Below are positions 26,148-34,120 of a stretch of 57,957 nt of DNA, piece after piece; the first letter of the stretch is position 1; each line of letters begins with the position of its first letter. The position numbers and the translations under genes were made by a program. The stretch is from Candidatus Aerophobota bacterium. Lineage in GTDB: Bacteria > Aerophobota > Aerophobia > Aerophobales > B3-G15. The stretch covers positions 1 through 57,957 of the forward strand of contig JAUWZM010000006.1 of NCBI GenBank assembly GCA_030615365.1, written 5' to 3'. Under the pieces are notes generated by a model, which worked only from the letters and a program-made list of their open reading frames with translations, was not told the DNA's origin and did not search any database.

Positions 26148-26698
26148 TTAGTTCTTAGGAATATTAAACTCCCAAAGATAATCAAATCTCTCCTGGTAAA
26201 TTTTAATTATCTCTTCTTCTATTTCTCCTTTTATTTCTTCATCATCTATAAATTCCAAAAAATTTTCCTCATTTTTCTCCTCAGCCGATTCAGTCCAATT
26301 ATAAGACCCAGTAAATAGAACTCTCCCATCTATTATAGCTATCTTATTGCACATTTCCCTGCATGTCTATCCTGGATAACAGCTATGCCATTATCCAAAA
26401 AGAATTCATATTTTGAATATTTACCTTGAGACTGCAATTTATCCATTAAAATTCTTATCTTCACTCCTCGGTTCTTTGCCCTCACTATTGCTTCAGCTAT
26501 AAGCTCGTTGGTAAAGGAATACATAGCTATATCAATATATTTCTTCGCATTATCAATTTGCTTTATAATTTCCTCTGCTATGCCACCTTGAGGAGAGAAA
26601 AATACTTTAATTTCAGCAAAACAAGATAGGTTAACAATTAAAAGAGAACTCATAATCACAAATAAAAAAGCTATTTTATGTTTTATTCTTTTGTCCAA
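26148..26698 (-). pseudogene. Phospholipase D-like (HKD) secreted nuclease, frameshifted
   Basis: Two overlapping frames make up one single-domain PLD nuclease of the Nuc/EndA type. The first (26698-26339) has a signal peptide, IKQIDNAKKYIDIAMYSFTN and VKIRILMDK. The second (26354-26148) continues NKIAIIDGRVLFTGSYNWTES. Loss of one A in AAAATG (about 26353) breaks the frame precisely at the catalytic motif. The motif itself reads C-N-K-x4-D where H-x-K-x4-D is required, so even a repaired gene would lack the nucleophilic His. The first part has only a TTG start. A decayed gene is the best reading. Confidence 0.8.
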
Positions 26699-26811
26699 TT
26701 TGGTGTTTTCTTTTTTTTGTTGTCTATTTATCTCTTTATTCTATTGCTTCACAACTTGAATTCCATAGAAATGCCAGGGTATCCCTCAACCTGCTGAGGG
26801 GTCTCATTCTA

Positions 26812-27657
26812 TTATATTTCTCTCTTTCCTCTATGAATTGCTATTTGGTTTTGTATTATAACGACAATAATTAAAACAATCATTGAGAGGATGATTACCC
26901 AGAAGTACCATGGGAATGGCTGACTGATTACTTGATATTCTTCCAATTTTGCCACCCCCTCATCAAAGGAGGCAAATATAGGTGTTTCTATCTTTTTAGA
27001 CTCCCTATTTGTATACCATAAGGACCCTTCTACTGTGTATGTGGAATTTAACCTTTTTAATTCGATGATAATGGATTCATTTTCTTGGTCTTTTTTTGAT
27101 ATTTCATTACCAGAGTTCACTTTACCCAATGAGTATAGCATGCCTTTTGGTTCTATTTTTATAATCACGTTATGAACTGCCTTTCTTCCTTTGTTTATCA
27201 CACTGTAGTGAAGTATCCTATTGGGGATGCCAAGAGGCTTTCTGATTGACTGAGGCAAATCAGCCATTATTTGTATAGCTATCTCTGCGCTTATCTCTCT
27301 GATAGCATCTCTTTTGTCCTTGGCCATTTTATTTAGTTCTTCATCTTTCTTTAAAAGGTCTGTCCATTCCAGGCCTGACCTTTCCAAACGCGGAATAAAT
27401 TTTTTTGATAGTTCTGATTCTTTCCCTTTAAAAGCCTCTATTAACTGCTCATATAAATTTTTGCTTAGATAATTAATCCTTGTAATTTCCATTTCTTTTA
27501 TCAGTTGATCAGGATAGTCTAATTCTGCAATTTCATATTGAATTACTACTTCTGGTTTTATAAGGATTCCTGGACCGAACAGACTTACTATTGATGTCAT
27601 GATTATACCGGCTATAGCCACAATTAAAAGACCAATATCAATGCGATTTTTTGACAT
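26812..27657 (-). CDS. Hypothetical membrane protein with TM helices at both ends
   Basis: 281 residues from ATG 27657, which follows AGGAGGG. A TM segment near residues 8-30 and another near the C-terminus (WYFWVIILSMIVLIIVVII) enclose a charged extracytoplasmic or cytoplasmic domain of about 210 residues. No family is recognised. It is the gene immediately downstream of the TIR protein on the same strand (217-bp gap), so a functional link such as a membrane effector for a TIR signal is conceivable but unproven. Confidence 0.6.
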   Translation of the reverse strand: MSKNRIDIGLLIVAIAGIIMTSIVSLFGPGILIKPEVVIQYEIAELDYPDQLIKEMEITRINYLSKNLYEQLIEAFKGKESELSKKFIPRLERSGLEWTDLLKKDEELNKMAKDKRDAIREISAEIAIQIMADLPQSIRKPLGIPNRILHYSVINKGRKAVHNVIIKIEPKGMLYSLGKVNSGNEISKKDQENESIIIELKRLNSTYTVEGSLWYTNRESKKIETPIFASFDEGVAKLEEYQVISQPFPWYFWVIILSMIVLIIVVIIQNQIAIHRGKREI

Positions 27658-27874
27658 TTTTACCCTCCTATAATTTTTTATGTCTTTATTTTCAAAAAAA
27701 ATTCTTATTGGAGAGGAATCCAAAAGCAAGCTAATTTTTCAGAGGTCTCTCCTTCCCCCTAACCAACAACCCAAAATTACCCTATTTTGTATATTCTTCT
27801 AACCAATTAAGAGTAAAATTTTTGAAGATGAATTAAGGTGAATATTAGTGGCTATATGAGGCAATTTCCAATAA

Positions 27875-28489
27875 TTATCTTGGATGACCTTTAAAGAAAT
27901 ACATATCCCCCAAGCATTGTGGGCATCTGATTCTTGATAACCGAGAGTCTTCAGCCTCCGATATGGACTTTATTTTTACATGAAGATTAAACACCAATTT
28001 GCAACCATCATGAGGGCATACTGCACTAATATTCTTGCCAGATTGATTAATATAATTAACCTTGAAAGTTTCTCCTTTTTCATATTTTTCAACGACATTT
28101 CTTAAATAATCAAATGCAGATCTGTGTTTTAAACTTACAGTAAGATAATTATTAACATACGGCATTGGAAAATTGATTAAAACATCGTCACAAATAGCCC
28201 ATACATCAATTCCTTTTTGACATGCTAAACCTATTTCATAGGCAATCCAATTTTGAGTAAATTTCCATTGATGAATATTGTGTTTTTGAGATTCTTGTAA
28301 CTTCTTTCCTACCAAGAAAAATAAGGCAATGGAATTATTTATAGCTTCCTTAATTGTTTTCCAAGGAGGTGCTCCGATTGCCTCGAATTCAGAGCGGAAA
28401 CGTTTGATTCCCACGCCAGCACATACCCTATCAAATACATCACAAAATTTTTCATCTTTCTTTGTGTGCGAAACAAAAACTTGGTTCAT
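27875..28489 (-). CDS. TIR-domain protein with C-terminal zinc ribbon
   Basis: 204 residues. The N-terminal 130 look like a TIR domain: strand VFVSHTKKD at 4-12, SIALFFLVGKKL at 53-64, and W81-x-x-Y-E85-I-G, where the Glu is the probable NADase catalytic residue. The C-terminus carries C158PHDGC163 and C189PQC192, a likely zinc ribbon. Bacterial TIR proteins often act in antiphage systems (for example Thoeris ThsB), making cyclic ADP-ribose signals or depleting NAD. No ThsA homologue is adjacent. The TIR-zinc ribbon pairing is uncommon in my knowledge. Domain calls are by eye. Confidence 0.7.
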   Translation of the reverse strand: MNQVFVSHTKKDEKFCDVFDRVCAGVGIKRFRSEFEAIGAPPWKTIKEAINNSIALFFLVGKKLQESQKHNIHQWKFTQNWIAYEIGLACQKGIDVWAICDDVLINFPMPYVNNYLTVSLKHRSAFDYLRNVVEKYEKGETFKVNYINQSGKNISAVCPHDGCKLVFNLHVKIKSISEAEDSRLSRIRCPQCLGDMYFFKGHPR

Positions 28490-28599
28490 CTTCTACCTTT
28501 TTCTCTATCCTTCAAACTCACCCTATTACTAAATATCTTACTTATCAATTCTCCAATCCAAAATTGCCAATATGAATGAAAGGGAATTGGAGGATAAAT

Positions 28600-29196
28600 T
28601 TATCTTCCCATTGGAATTTTTCTTTTATATTTACTATCCAAAATTGAATAAACTAAATTACCTAATATTTCTGGAGTAATATCATAAGGATATCTTTTAA
28701 TTGTTTTTGTGACCGCTTCAGTGCCAGTAGTTCGCCAATGTCCCTTAACATATCCACCTTTTCTAGAATGTCCCCTAACATAAGTGCCATCCTTTCTGTA
28801 ATAACCCTTTACATAAGTTCCTTTTCTATAATATCCCTCGACCCAGGTTTTTTTAGGTACATAGGTTGTGTCTGTTATATATTCTGGTTCGACTTGAGAT
28901 TTTACCAAAATAAGAGTTTCTTGAGGACTCGCTGGTTTCAATAAAACTGATAGAGAAAGATTATCCAATCTTGTAGTTAGTTTATATGTTGATTCTTCGA
29001 CAATAGTAATATCAAAAGCTGGTAAGAAGAGATTACTCTTGATTTCTATTTTTTGACTGCCAGAGAGAGAATCTAAAACTTCACTTGGAGATGCCTCATA
29101 AATTTTAGCTTTCTCAATAGTCTCAGCATTTGCTATAATTGGTATAGCTATTGCTATAAATAATGCTGCTAAAATTAAGACAATTTTTTTCTTCAT
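28600..29196 (-). CDS. Secreted protein with tandem YVxG(H/Y)xRK repeats
   Basis: 198 residues with a clear signal peptide ending in ANA. From about 120 to 160 there are repeats of about 11 residues (YYRKGTYVKG, YYRKDGTYVRG, HSRKGGYVKG, HWRTTG), giving a Tyr/His/Arg-rich basic strip. The first part, with EVLDSLSGSQKIEIK, is unrecognised. It is the third of three secreted small proteins on the same strand. The repeats might bind nucleic acid or cell-wall polymer, but nothing shows this directly. Confidence 0.6.
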   Translation of the reverse strand: MKKKIVLILAALFIAIAIPIIANAETIEKAKIYEASPSEVLDSLSGSQKIEIKSNLFLPAFDITIVEESTYKLTTRLDNLSLSVLLKPASPQETLILVKSQVEPEYITDTTYVPKKTWVEGYYRKGTYVKGYYRKDGTYVRGHSRKGGYVKGHWRTTGTEAVTKTIKRYPYDITPEILGNLVYSILDSKYKRKIPMGR

Positions 29197-29214
29197 TTAA
29201 TTTTTCCTTTAATT

Positions 29215-29754
29215 CTAAAAATCTCCTTCAGCTTTTTCTAATTCTTTTTGTCTATAGGCTTCAACTTTTTCTAATTCTTTTTGTTTTTCGGCTTTATTCT
29301 TTTCATTCCAAATTTCCGTACTATGGAAGGATAATCTTCCTGCATTTTCACCAAAATCATATTTTAAAAGTATCACAGTATCCGCTCCCGACCACATAGG
29401 TCCATAATATCCATATTCTATTCCATGTTTTCTTGTCTTGCCAAATTTTTCCTCACAAATAATTTTAAGAACCTCATAATTATCTGCATGCCAAAAGAGA
29501 GCCACCATATTGTAAAATCGTTGGTCATAAAAACGATATGTTAAGGAATAAAATTTAGCACTTCCAATACCCATCTTATCTGTAGGTCTTTCATAAATCA
29601 TTATTCCCTCTTCTTCTCCTATGCAAATCATATCCTCTGTTGGAGGATCTCCCCATTTCAATCCTCTAAATCCATCAGGTTCATTTTGAAAGGCAAATAC
29701 TATTCCGGTAGTCAAAAATACCATAACAACTACCAATACAATTTTTCTTAACAT
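29215..29754 (-). CDS. Small secreted hypothetical protein (NEPDGFRGLKWG family)
   Basis: 179 residues with a signal peptide ending near VFAF, then NEPDGFRGLKWGDPP, a motif seen in a family of small exported proteins of unknown role, and a single globular domain with a Trp-rich centre. The C-terminal 30 residues are a charged coiled-coil tail with a repeat (KQKELEKVEAYRQKELEK). ATG 29754 is preferred because TGAGGAC precedes it at good spacing. Confidence 0.6.
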   Translation of the reverse strand: MLRKIVLVVVMVFLTTGIVFAFQNEPDGFRGLKWGDPPTEDMICIGEEEGIMIYERPTDKMGIGSAKFYSLTYRFYDQRFYNMVALFWHADNYEVLKIICEEKFGKTRKHGIEYGYYGPMWSGADTVILLKYDFGENAGRLSFHSTEIWNEKNKAEKQKELEKVEAYRQKELEKAEGDF

Positions 29755-29771
29755 TTTTGTCCTCATATTAT

Positions 29772-30356
29772 TTAACTTGCTCCTAAAGATTCTAATTTTG
29801 CTAATCCTTTTTCTATTGATGATTTAATAATTTCTAAATCGCTCATTCTTAGCCAAATAGAGGCGGAACCAATACGGCCACTTTGTGAAAAAGCAGTCTG
29901 TTTTAAGCCTTCCTGGTAAAACCCAATTTTATAATCTCCCTCAGTTTGGAAGAATACTTCTGTATATTCCCTTTCTGCCAAAGCCCATTTTCCAGATAAT
30001 TCAATCATATAACCAAGAGCCTCTGATAAGGATATCAATTCTTCAAAATCCAAAAAAGATGTATTTTTGTCAGGATATTTCCCTTCTTCTTCTATGTAAA
30101 TTTTTAATCCGTAAAGCTTATCAAAAATTCCTGGTTGATAAATAACCAAAGCTGTTATTTTCATTAATCCCCAAGTATATTTACCTAAATGACCCGGCAA
30201 TGTCTCGACATCATAAAATTCTTTAACAATAATTTGCCCTTTCTTTGTAATAAACTCCTCAATTTGAGTTGCTGGCTTTTCTTCAGCCATAACCGGCAGA
30301 CTTATTATCAATAATCCCATTAAAATTAAAACGATTTTCTTCTTCAATTTCCCCAT
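29772..30356 (-). CDS. Small secreted hypothetical protein
   Basis: About 190 residues with a signal peptide ending VMA-EE, then an alpha/beta domain with no recognised family. AAAGGAG abuts the ATG at 30356; the TTG at 30347 (MKKKIVLILMG) has better spacing and may be the true start. It heads a run of three co-oriented genes for exported proteins within the island. Confidence 0.6.
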   Translation of the reverse strand: MGKLKKKIVLILMGLLIISLPVMAEEKPATQIEEFITKKGQIIVKEFYDVETLPGHLGKYTWGLMKITALVIYQPGIFDKLYGLKIYIEEEGKYPDKNTSFLDFEELISLSEALGYMIELSGKWALAEREYTEVFFQTEGDYKIGFYQEGLKQTAFSQSGRIGSASIWLRMSDLEIIKSSIEKGLAKLESLGAS

Positions 30357-30413
30357 CTCCTTTTGTATATTCTCTCTGTATATTTATCTTCCAAAATAAA
30401 AAAGCTCACCTCT

Positions 30414-30488
30414 TTATAATTTCTTATTAACTCTCACTACCCTACCAATAATTTTAGGCTTGTCTTCTTGGAAAGCCTTATTGATAAA
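30414..30488 (-). pseudogene. Remnant resembling the C-terminus of an S24/LexA-like repressor
   Basis: About 23 codons end in EDKPKIIGRVVRVNKKL and a stop, similar in style to the last strand of LexA/CI-type S24 peptidase repressors. A similar tail lies at 49785-49853. There is no upstream domain in frame. Recognition is by eye and weak. Confidence 0.3.
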
Positions 30489-30653
30489 ATAAGTTTATTC
30501 TAAGTAAGGATAAAACAAGAAACATGTAAGTTCTTAATCTGTAGTGTGGTCTGTGGGATTAGTTTGAAAAGGATATAATAATTATTGTATATCTACTCTG
30601 TATATTCTCTTTTTGTATATAATATCAGCAAAAAAATAAAATGTCAAATTTGC

Positions 30654-30884
30654 TTGGAGGAGAGCTCTGAAAAATCCTTTTTCTTTTTGCTGCTCGGCGA
30701 GGTGTTTCCATAAGGCAGCGGCGACCAAGGCGGGTCTATGCGTTCAAACTCTTAGTTATCCTGTAACCTAATATATCGCCCATAAGAGTCGCGGTATAAA
30801 GATAAGAGTAGAACTTAGCCGCAGGCGCCCGGAAAGCACCGAGCAAAGAGCAGCCTCAGACTTTTTTTCAGAGCTCTCTTGGAG
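30654..30884. mobile_element. 219-bp foldback (MITE-like) element with 15-bp perfect ends
   Basis: gagagctctgaaaaa at 30660-30674 is an exact reverse complement of 30864-30878, and ttggag flanks it on both sides (30654-30659, 30879-30884) as a likely 6-bp target duplication. Inside, further complementary segments nest in order: gctgctc/gagcagc (30689/30848), ggtgtttcc/ggaaagcacc (30701/30831), gcggc/gccgc (30718/30818), actctta/taagagt (30748/30783). The interior is much GC-richer than its surroundings. It could fold into one long branched hairpin as DNA or RNA. It has no coding frame of note. The rest of the gap 30489-31139 shows nothing recognisable. Confidence 0.75.
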
Positions 30885-31139
30885 GGTTCTGGTGGACATT
30901 CTGAAATTTACAATACGAGGAGAAAGAGAAATAAAATAAAAGCAATTTGGGATGAGATTAACTGGTTTCTCAAAAAAAGGAGGGTAAGTCTTTAAAAAGG
31001 AAAACATTTCTTGCCCTCCAGGTTATCGTACAAATCGTTAAATTAATTTATTGTTACAGGAAGAAACAGTGAAATTCTTATTTGATTTGTTAATTATTTT
31101 TTTTGCTGATTTATACTACAAACTCACGAAAAATAAAAA

Positions 31140-31518
31140 ATGAAAAAAATACCATTGATTTTAGCATTTATTTTCATTTTTAGCATCCATTCTTATGCTT
31201 TGCGTTTACCCGATATAAGGTTTAAAATTGCAATGAGAATGAGGGGAGAATTAGGTGTTTTCTTGACCTATGCCATAAATATGCCAGTTTAAATTTTCTA
31301 ACAGCCTTACGGTACTAAAATGGTGGTTTCTTACTCTGCCAATTAAAAACCTAGGCGACTGGACTGTTGATGTGGGATTTGCAAATGATTTAACATTTAT
31401 TAGCCTTAATTATATTTTGGTCCTGGTGGTAGAAATACAACTCGGAACTTATTTTGAATATGATTTTGCTGATAAGGATTACGAAACAGGATTAATATTG
31501 GGAGCTATTCTTTGGTGA
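31140..31518 (+). pseudogene. Small secreted protein, frameshifted
   Basis: ATG 31140 opens a 50-codon frame with a signal peptide (MKKIPLILAFIFIFSIHSYA) ending at TAA 31290. From about 31282 the +1 frame continues without a stop to 31518 with FSNSLTVLKWWFLTLPIKNL, LGTYFEYDFADKD and LILGAILW. The alternating pattern and aromatic end suggest a small outer-membrane or periplasmic beta protein of about 125 residues, broken by one indel near 31285. The family is not recognised. Confidence 0.55.
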
Positions 31519-31602
31519 AAAGCTCAGGGGAGTTTCCTAAAGGGGTACATTTTTACTTTTTTACATCATCCCCCTTATCCTTTTCTCCCCTGGGAAAAAA
31601 TA

Positions 31603-32028
31603 ATGACAAAAGAAGATTGGAAAAAAATTAAATGGTTTGCCCCACTTGAGAATTGGGGGGATCCGGATAAAATGGATCCTCATTTAATTTTTTATCTCGA
31701 TAAATTACGAATATTTATCGGACATAAGATTATAATTCACTGTGGAAGCCAAGGTAAGCATTCCGAATATTCCTACCATTATCAAGATCCATGTAAAGCT
31801 ACCGATTGCCACGCTGAGGGGATATCTCTCTTAGATTTTTTCCTTGCTGCTGAGAGATTTCCCTTTGGTGATATAGGGATTTATCCTGCCTGGAATTTTC
31901 CCGGACTGTATCTTGATACCAGGCCAATCTTTTATAACAGGAAACCGCAAGCCAGGTGGGGCAAAATACATAATCTCTATACAGCTTTTGATGAAGAATT
32001 TATAAGAGAATATCTTATGAAAATTTAA
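31603..32028 (+). CDS. Peptidase M15-like protein (putative cell-wall carboxypeptidase/endolysin)
   Basis: 141 residues, no signal peptide. The stretch SEYSYHYQDP..ATDCHAEGISLLDFFLAAERF, then PGLYLDTRP, resembles the M15 D-Ala-D-Ala carboxypeptidase/endolysin pattern with His/Asp zinc ligands. The expected third ligand in an HLD-type motif reads YLD here, so activity is uncertain. It lies within the 15-bp inverted repeat pair of the island, next to a decayed gene. It could be a phage-derived lysin. Confidence 0.5.
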   Translation: MTKEDWKKIKWFAPLENWGDPDKMDPHLIFYLDKLRIFIGHKIIIHCGSQGKHSEYSYHYQDPCKATDCHAEGISLLDFFLAAERFPFGDIGIYPAWNFPGLYLDTRPIFYNRKPQARWGKIHNLYTAFDEEFIREYLMKI

Positions 32029-32284
32029 GGCACCAACTTATTCTCCTTCCCCCAATTTGACATAATATTTCCTGTGTGTATATTGAGATTAATAAATCTT
32101 ATACTATAACTTCTTAGTTAAAAAGGAATCTCTACCAGAACCCTCCAAACAGATTGGCAATCGCTAAGATCTATCTAAACTTATCTTCGGAAGACGACAT
32201 CAGGGGGTTCTAAAATTGAGTGGTAATGGTTTTGCATAAAGAAGTGAGTGTGCTGTTGTCCGTGCCTAATTAGGAGAATAAAAA

Positions 32285-33367
32285 ATGTACAAAAACATTA
32301 CAATAGAGAACTTAAGGGGAATAAAACACCTAAAGATAGAGGATTTTCGACGGATCAATCTCTTCGTAGGGAAAAATGATTGCGGAAAGACAACCATTTT
32401 AGAAAGTCTTTTCCTCCTTACAGGTTCAACCAATGCAGAATTACCTTTAAGAACAAACCTTTTTAGAGGATACAAATTAGTTGACGGAAACACATGGGAT
32501 ATGCTCTTTAACAGGTTTAGTATTAATTCAAATCTCAGAATATCAGGTGAGTTGAAGGATCCCTCAGAAAAACGTATATTGACAATTAAACCCAATGCTA
32601 AGTCTGCATCATATACGAAGCCAGCTGAAGCTGCGGTTACTGAAGAATCAATTGCTGTTATAGATAGTTTCTCGGCATTGATGCCAGCCACAAATGGTCT
32701 GACTTTAGAATTCGATCTCACGCGAAAAAGTCGAAAAACGGAACAAATTATTACCAAAATCACCAAAGAGAGAGGAGTATTGAATCTTACAAGACCCCCC
32801 ACTTCCTATAAAGAATATTTGAATGGGGTTTTTATTAATAGTGCTACCATTTCCGAAAATATGGCTACAAGGTTTAATGTTATTCAAATTGAAAAGAAAA
32901 TACAAAAAGTTGTAGAAATAATGCACCGAATGAATCAATCATTACATAACTTGGTATTAGGTGAAAATGAGATAATATACTGCGACACTGGACTTAATAG
33001 ACTGGTCCCGATAAATGCTATGGGTGGTGGTTTGTCCAGACTTTTGTCTATTATCTTAGCAATTTCTGTCACACAGAATGGGATTGTTCTAATTGATGAA
33101 ATAGAAAATGGATTTCACTACTCATCACAAGAAATCTTATGGAAGGCCATCTTTGAATCCGCAAAAGAATTCAATGTTCAAATATTTGCTACAACTCATT
33201 CCCTGGAATCTGTAAAAGTTTTTAGTTCTTCATATTCCCAGGTAACCCAAAATAGTGACAATATCCGGTTATATAGGATTGAAAGAAAAAATGACAAATT
33301 TAGGGCGGTAAAATATGACTATAAAACCCTTGAAGCGTCTCTTGGTAGTGATTGGGAGGTGCGCTAA
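32285..33367 (+). CDS. AAA-family ATPase (AAA15/21, OLD/PARIS AriA-like)
   Basis: 360 residues with ABC/SMC-type ATPase motifs: Walker A GKNDCGKT at 29-36, GGGLSR signature near 247-252, Walker B VLIDEIE at 268-274 and H-switch ATTHS at 302-306. The start TIENLRGIKHLKIEDFRRINLFVG is typical of RecF/OLD-like ATPases. AGGAG precedes ATG 32285. The stop overlaps the start of a TOPRIM-like gene (TAATG), the arrangement of two-gene PARIS and split OLD defence systems. A defence role is inferred from this architecture. Confidence 0.85.
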   Translation: MYKNITIENLRGIKHLKIEDFRRINLFVGKNDCGKTTILESLFLLTGSTNAELPLRTNLFRGYKLVDGNTWDMLFNRFSINSNLRISGELKDPSEKRILTIKPNAKSASYTKPAEAAVTEESIAVIDSFSALMPATNGLTLEFDLTRKSRKTEQIITKITKERGVLNLTRPPTSYKEYLNGVFINSATISENMATRFNVIQIEKKIQKVVEIMHRMNQSLHNLVLGENEIIYCDTGLNRLVPINAMGGGLSRLLSIILAISVTQNGIVLIDEIENGFHYSSQEILWKAIFESAKEFNVQIFATTHSLESVKVFSSSYSQVTQNSDNIRLYRIERKNDKFRAVKYDYKTLEASLGSDWEVR

Positions 33368-33975
33368 TGTCGAATGCTATTATTCAACATAGGAAGATCT
33401 TAGCTGTCGAAGGAAGTGACGAGGTTAATTTTTTTAAAGCATTACTAGAGTATATGGAAATTACTGATTTTGAAGTGATTGAGGTCGGTGGTAAGGATAA
33501 GTTCAAAGATAGATTACCTGCTTTAGTCATTAGGACTGGCTTCGACGAGGTGGAATCCCTCGCAATCATCCGTGACGCCGATAAAGATGCGAGTGGGGCA
33601 TTTGAAAGTATAAGAGATGTTCTGAAGAAAACGGGTTTGAACCCACCTAACCAAGTAAATAGATTTTCTAACACTGAACCCAGGGTTGGTATTTTTATCA
33701 TGCCCGGTAATTCTGACGAAGGGATGTTAGAGGATTTGTGCCTAAAAACAGTTGAGGGGCATCCAGTAATGCGGTGTGTCGACGCTTTCATAAATTGCGT
33801 ATTGAACTTAGATATAGAAAAACCAAATAATATAGCAAAAGCAAAAACACAAACTTTCTTAGCTGCTATGCCAAAAATTGCAAACTGTGTTGGTATAGGA
33901 GCCAAAAAAGGTTATTGGAAATTTTGCTCTAGCGAACTATCTAATTTGAAATCATTTGTTAATAATTTGAAATAA
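33367..33975 (+). CDS. TOPRIM-like (DUF3226-type) protein, partner of the ATPase
   Basis: 202 residues from ATG 33367; GGGAGGTG lies just upstream and the ATG overlaps the ATPase stop. TOPRIM hallmarks are present: E15 in ILAVEGSDEVNFF, and D70-x-D72 in IIRDADKDA. A further acidic segment (MPGNSDEGMLEDL) follows. In PARIS the analogous AriB (DUF4435) is a TOPRIM nuclease released by AriA, and in OLD proteins the TOPRIM is fused to the ATPase. This gene is probably the nuclease effector of a similar module (inference). No retron or trigger gene is seen beside it. Confidence 0.8.
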   Translation: MSNAIIQHRKILAVEGSDEVNFFKALLEYMEITDFEVIEVGGKDKFKDRLPALVIRTGFDEVESLAIIRDADKDASGAFESIRDVLKKTGLNPPNQVNRFSNTEPRVGIFIMPGNSDEGMLEDLCLKTVEGHPVMRCVDAFINCVLNLDIEKPNNIAKAKTQTFLAAMPKIANCVGIGAKKGYWKFCSSELSNLKSFVNNLK

Positions 33976-34002
33976 CAAAGGCAGTTTGTTTAGGTTGGTC
34001 TT

Positions 34003-34032
34003 TTAATGATTCTATATATAGTATCATTAAAA
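34003..34032. terminator. Near-perfect palindrome between convergent genes
   Basis: tttaatgat and atcattaaa pair around a self-complementary ctatatatag core. It sits between the 3' ends of the TOPRIM gene and the convergent integrase gene, so it may act as a bidirectional terminator, although AT-rich and without a strong T-run. Confidence 0.45.
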
Positions 34033-34120
34033 CTATTTCATCTGTAAAAAACCTTCATCCGACCCCATCATCCACTAACTCTCATTACTCCCTTCATTAA
34101 GTATCTATATGGCAGTTGTA

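Larger units (their letters stand above)
30879..32148. repeat. 15-bp inverted repeat pair bounding a 1.27-kb segment
   Basis: ttggagggttctggt at 30879-30893 is exactly inverted as accagaaccctccaa at 32134-32148. Between them lie a decayed secreted-protein gene and the M15-like ORF. This may be the ends of an old mobile unit. No target duplication was found. Confidence 0.5.

Noticed and set aside
30655..30880. Known structural RNA (6S, tmRNA, RNase P or SRP RNA) in the foldback region
   Set aside because: None of the conserved motifs of these RNAs was found on either strand, although nested pairing is real.
30768..31007. Minus-strand ORF of 79 codons over the foldback element
   Set aside because: It runs through the nested palindromes and has no ribosome site; the structure explains the sequence better than a protein.
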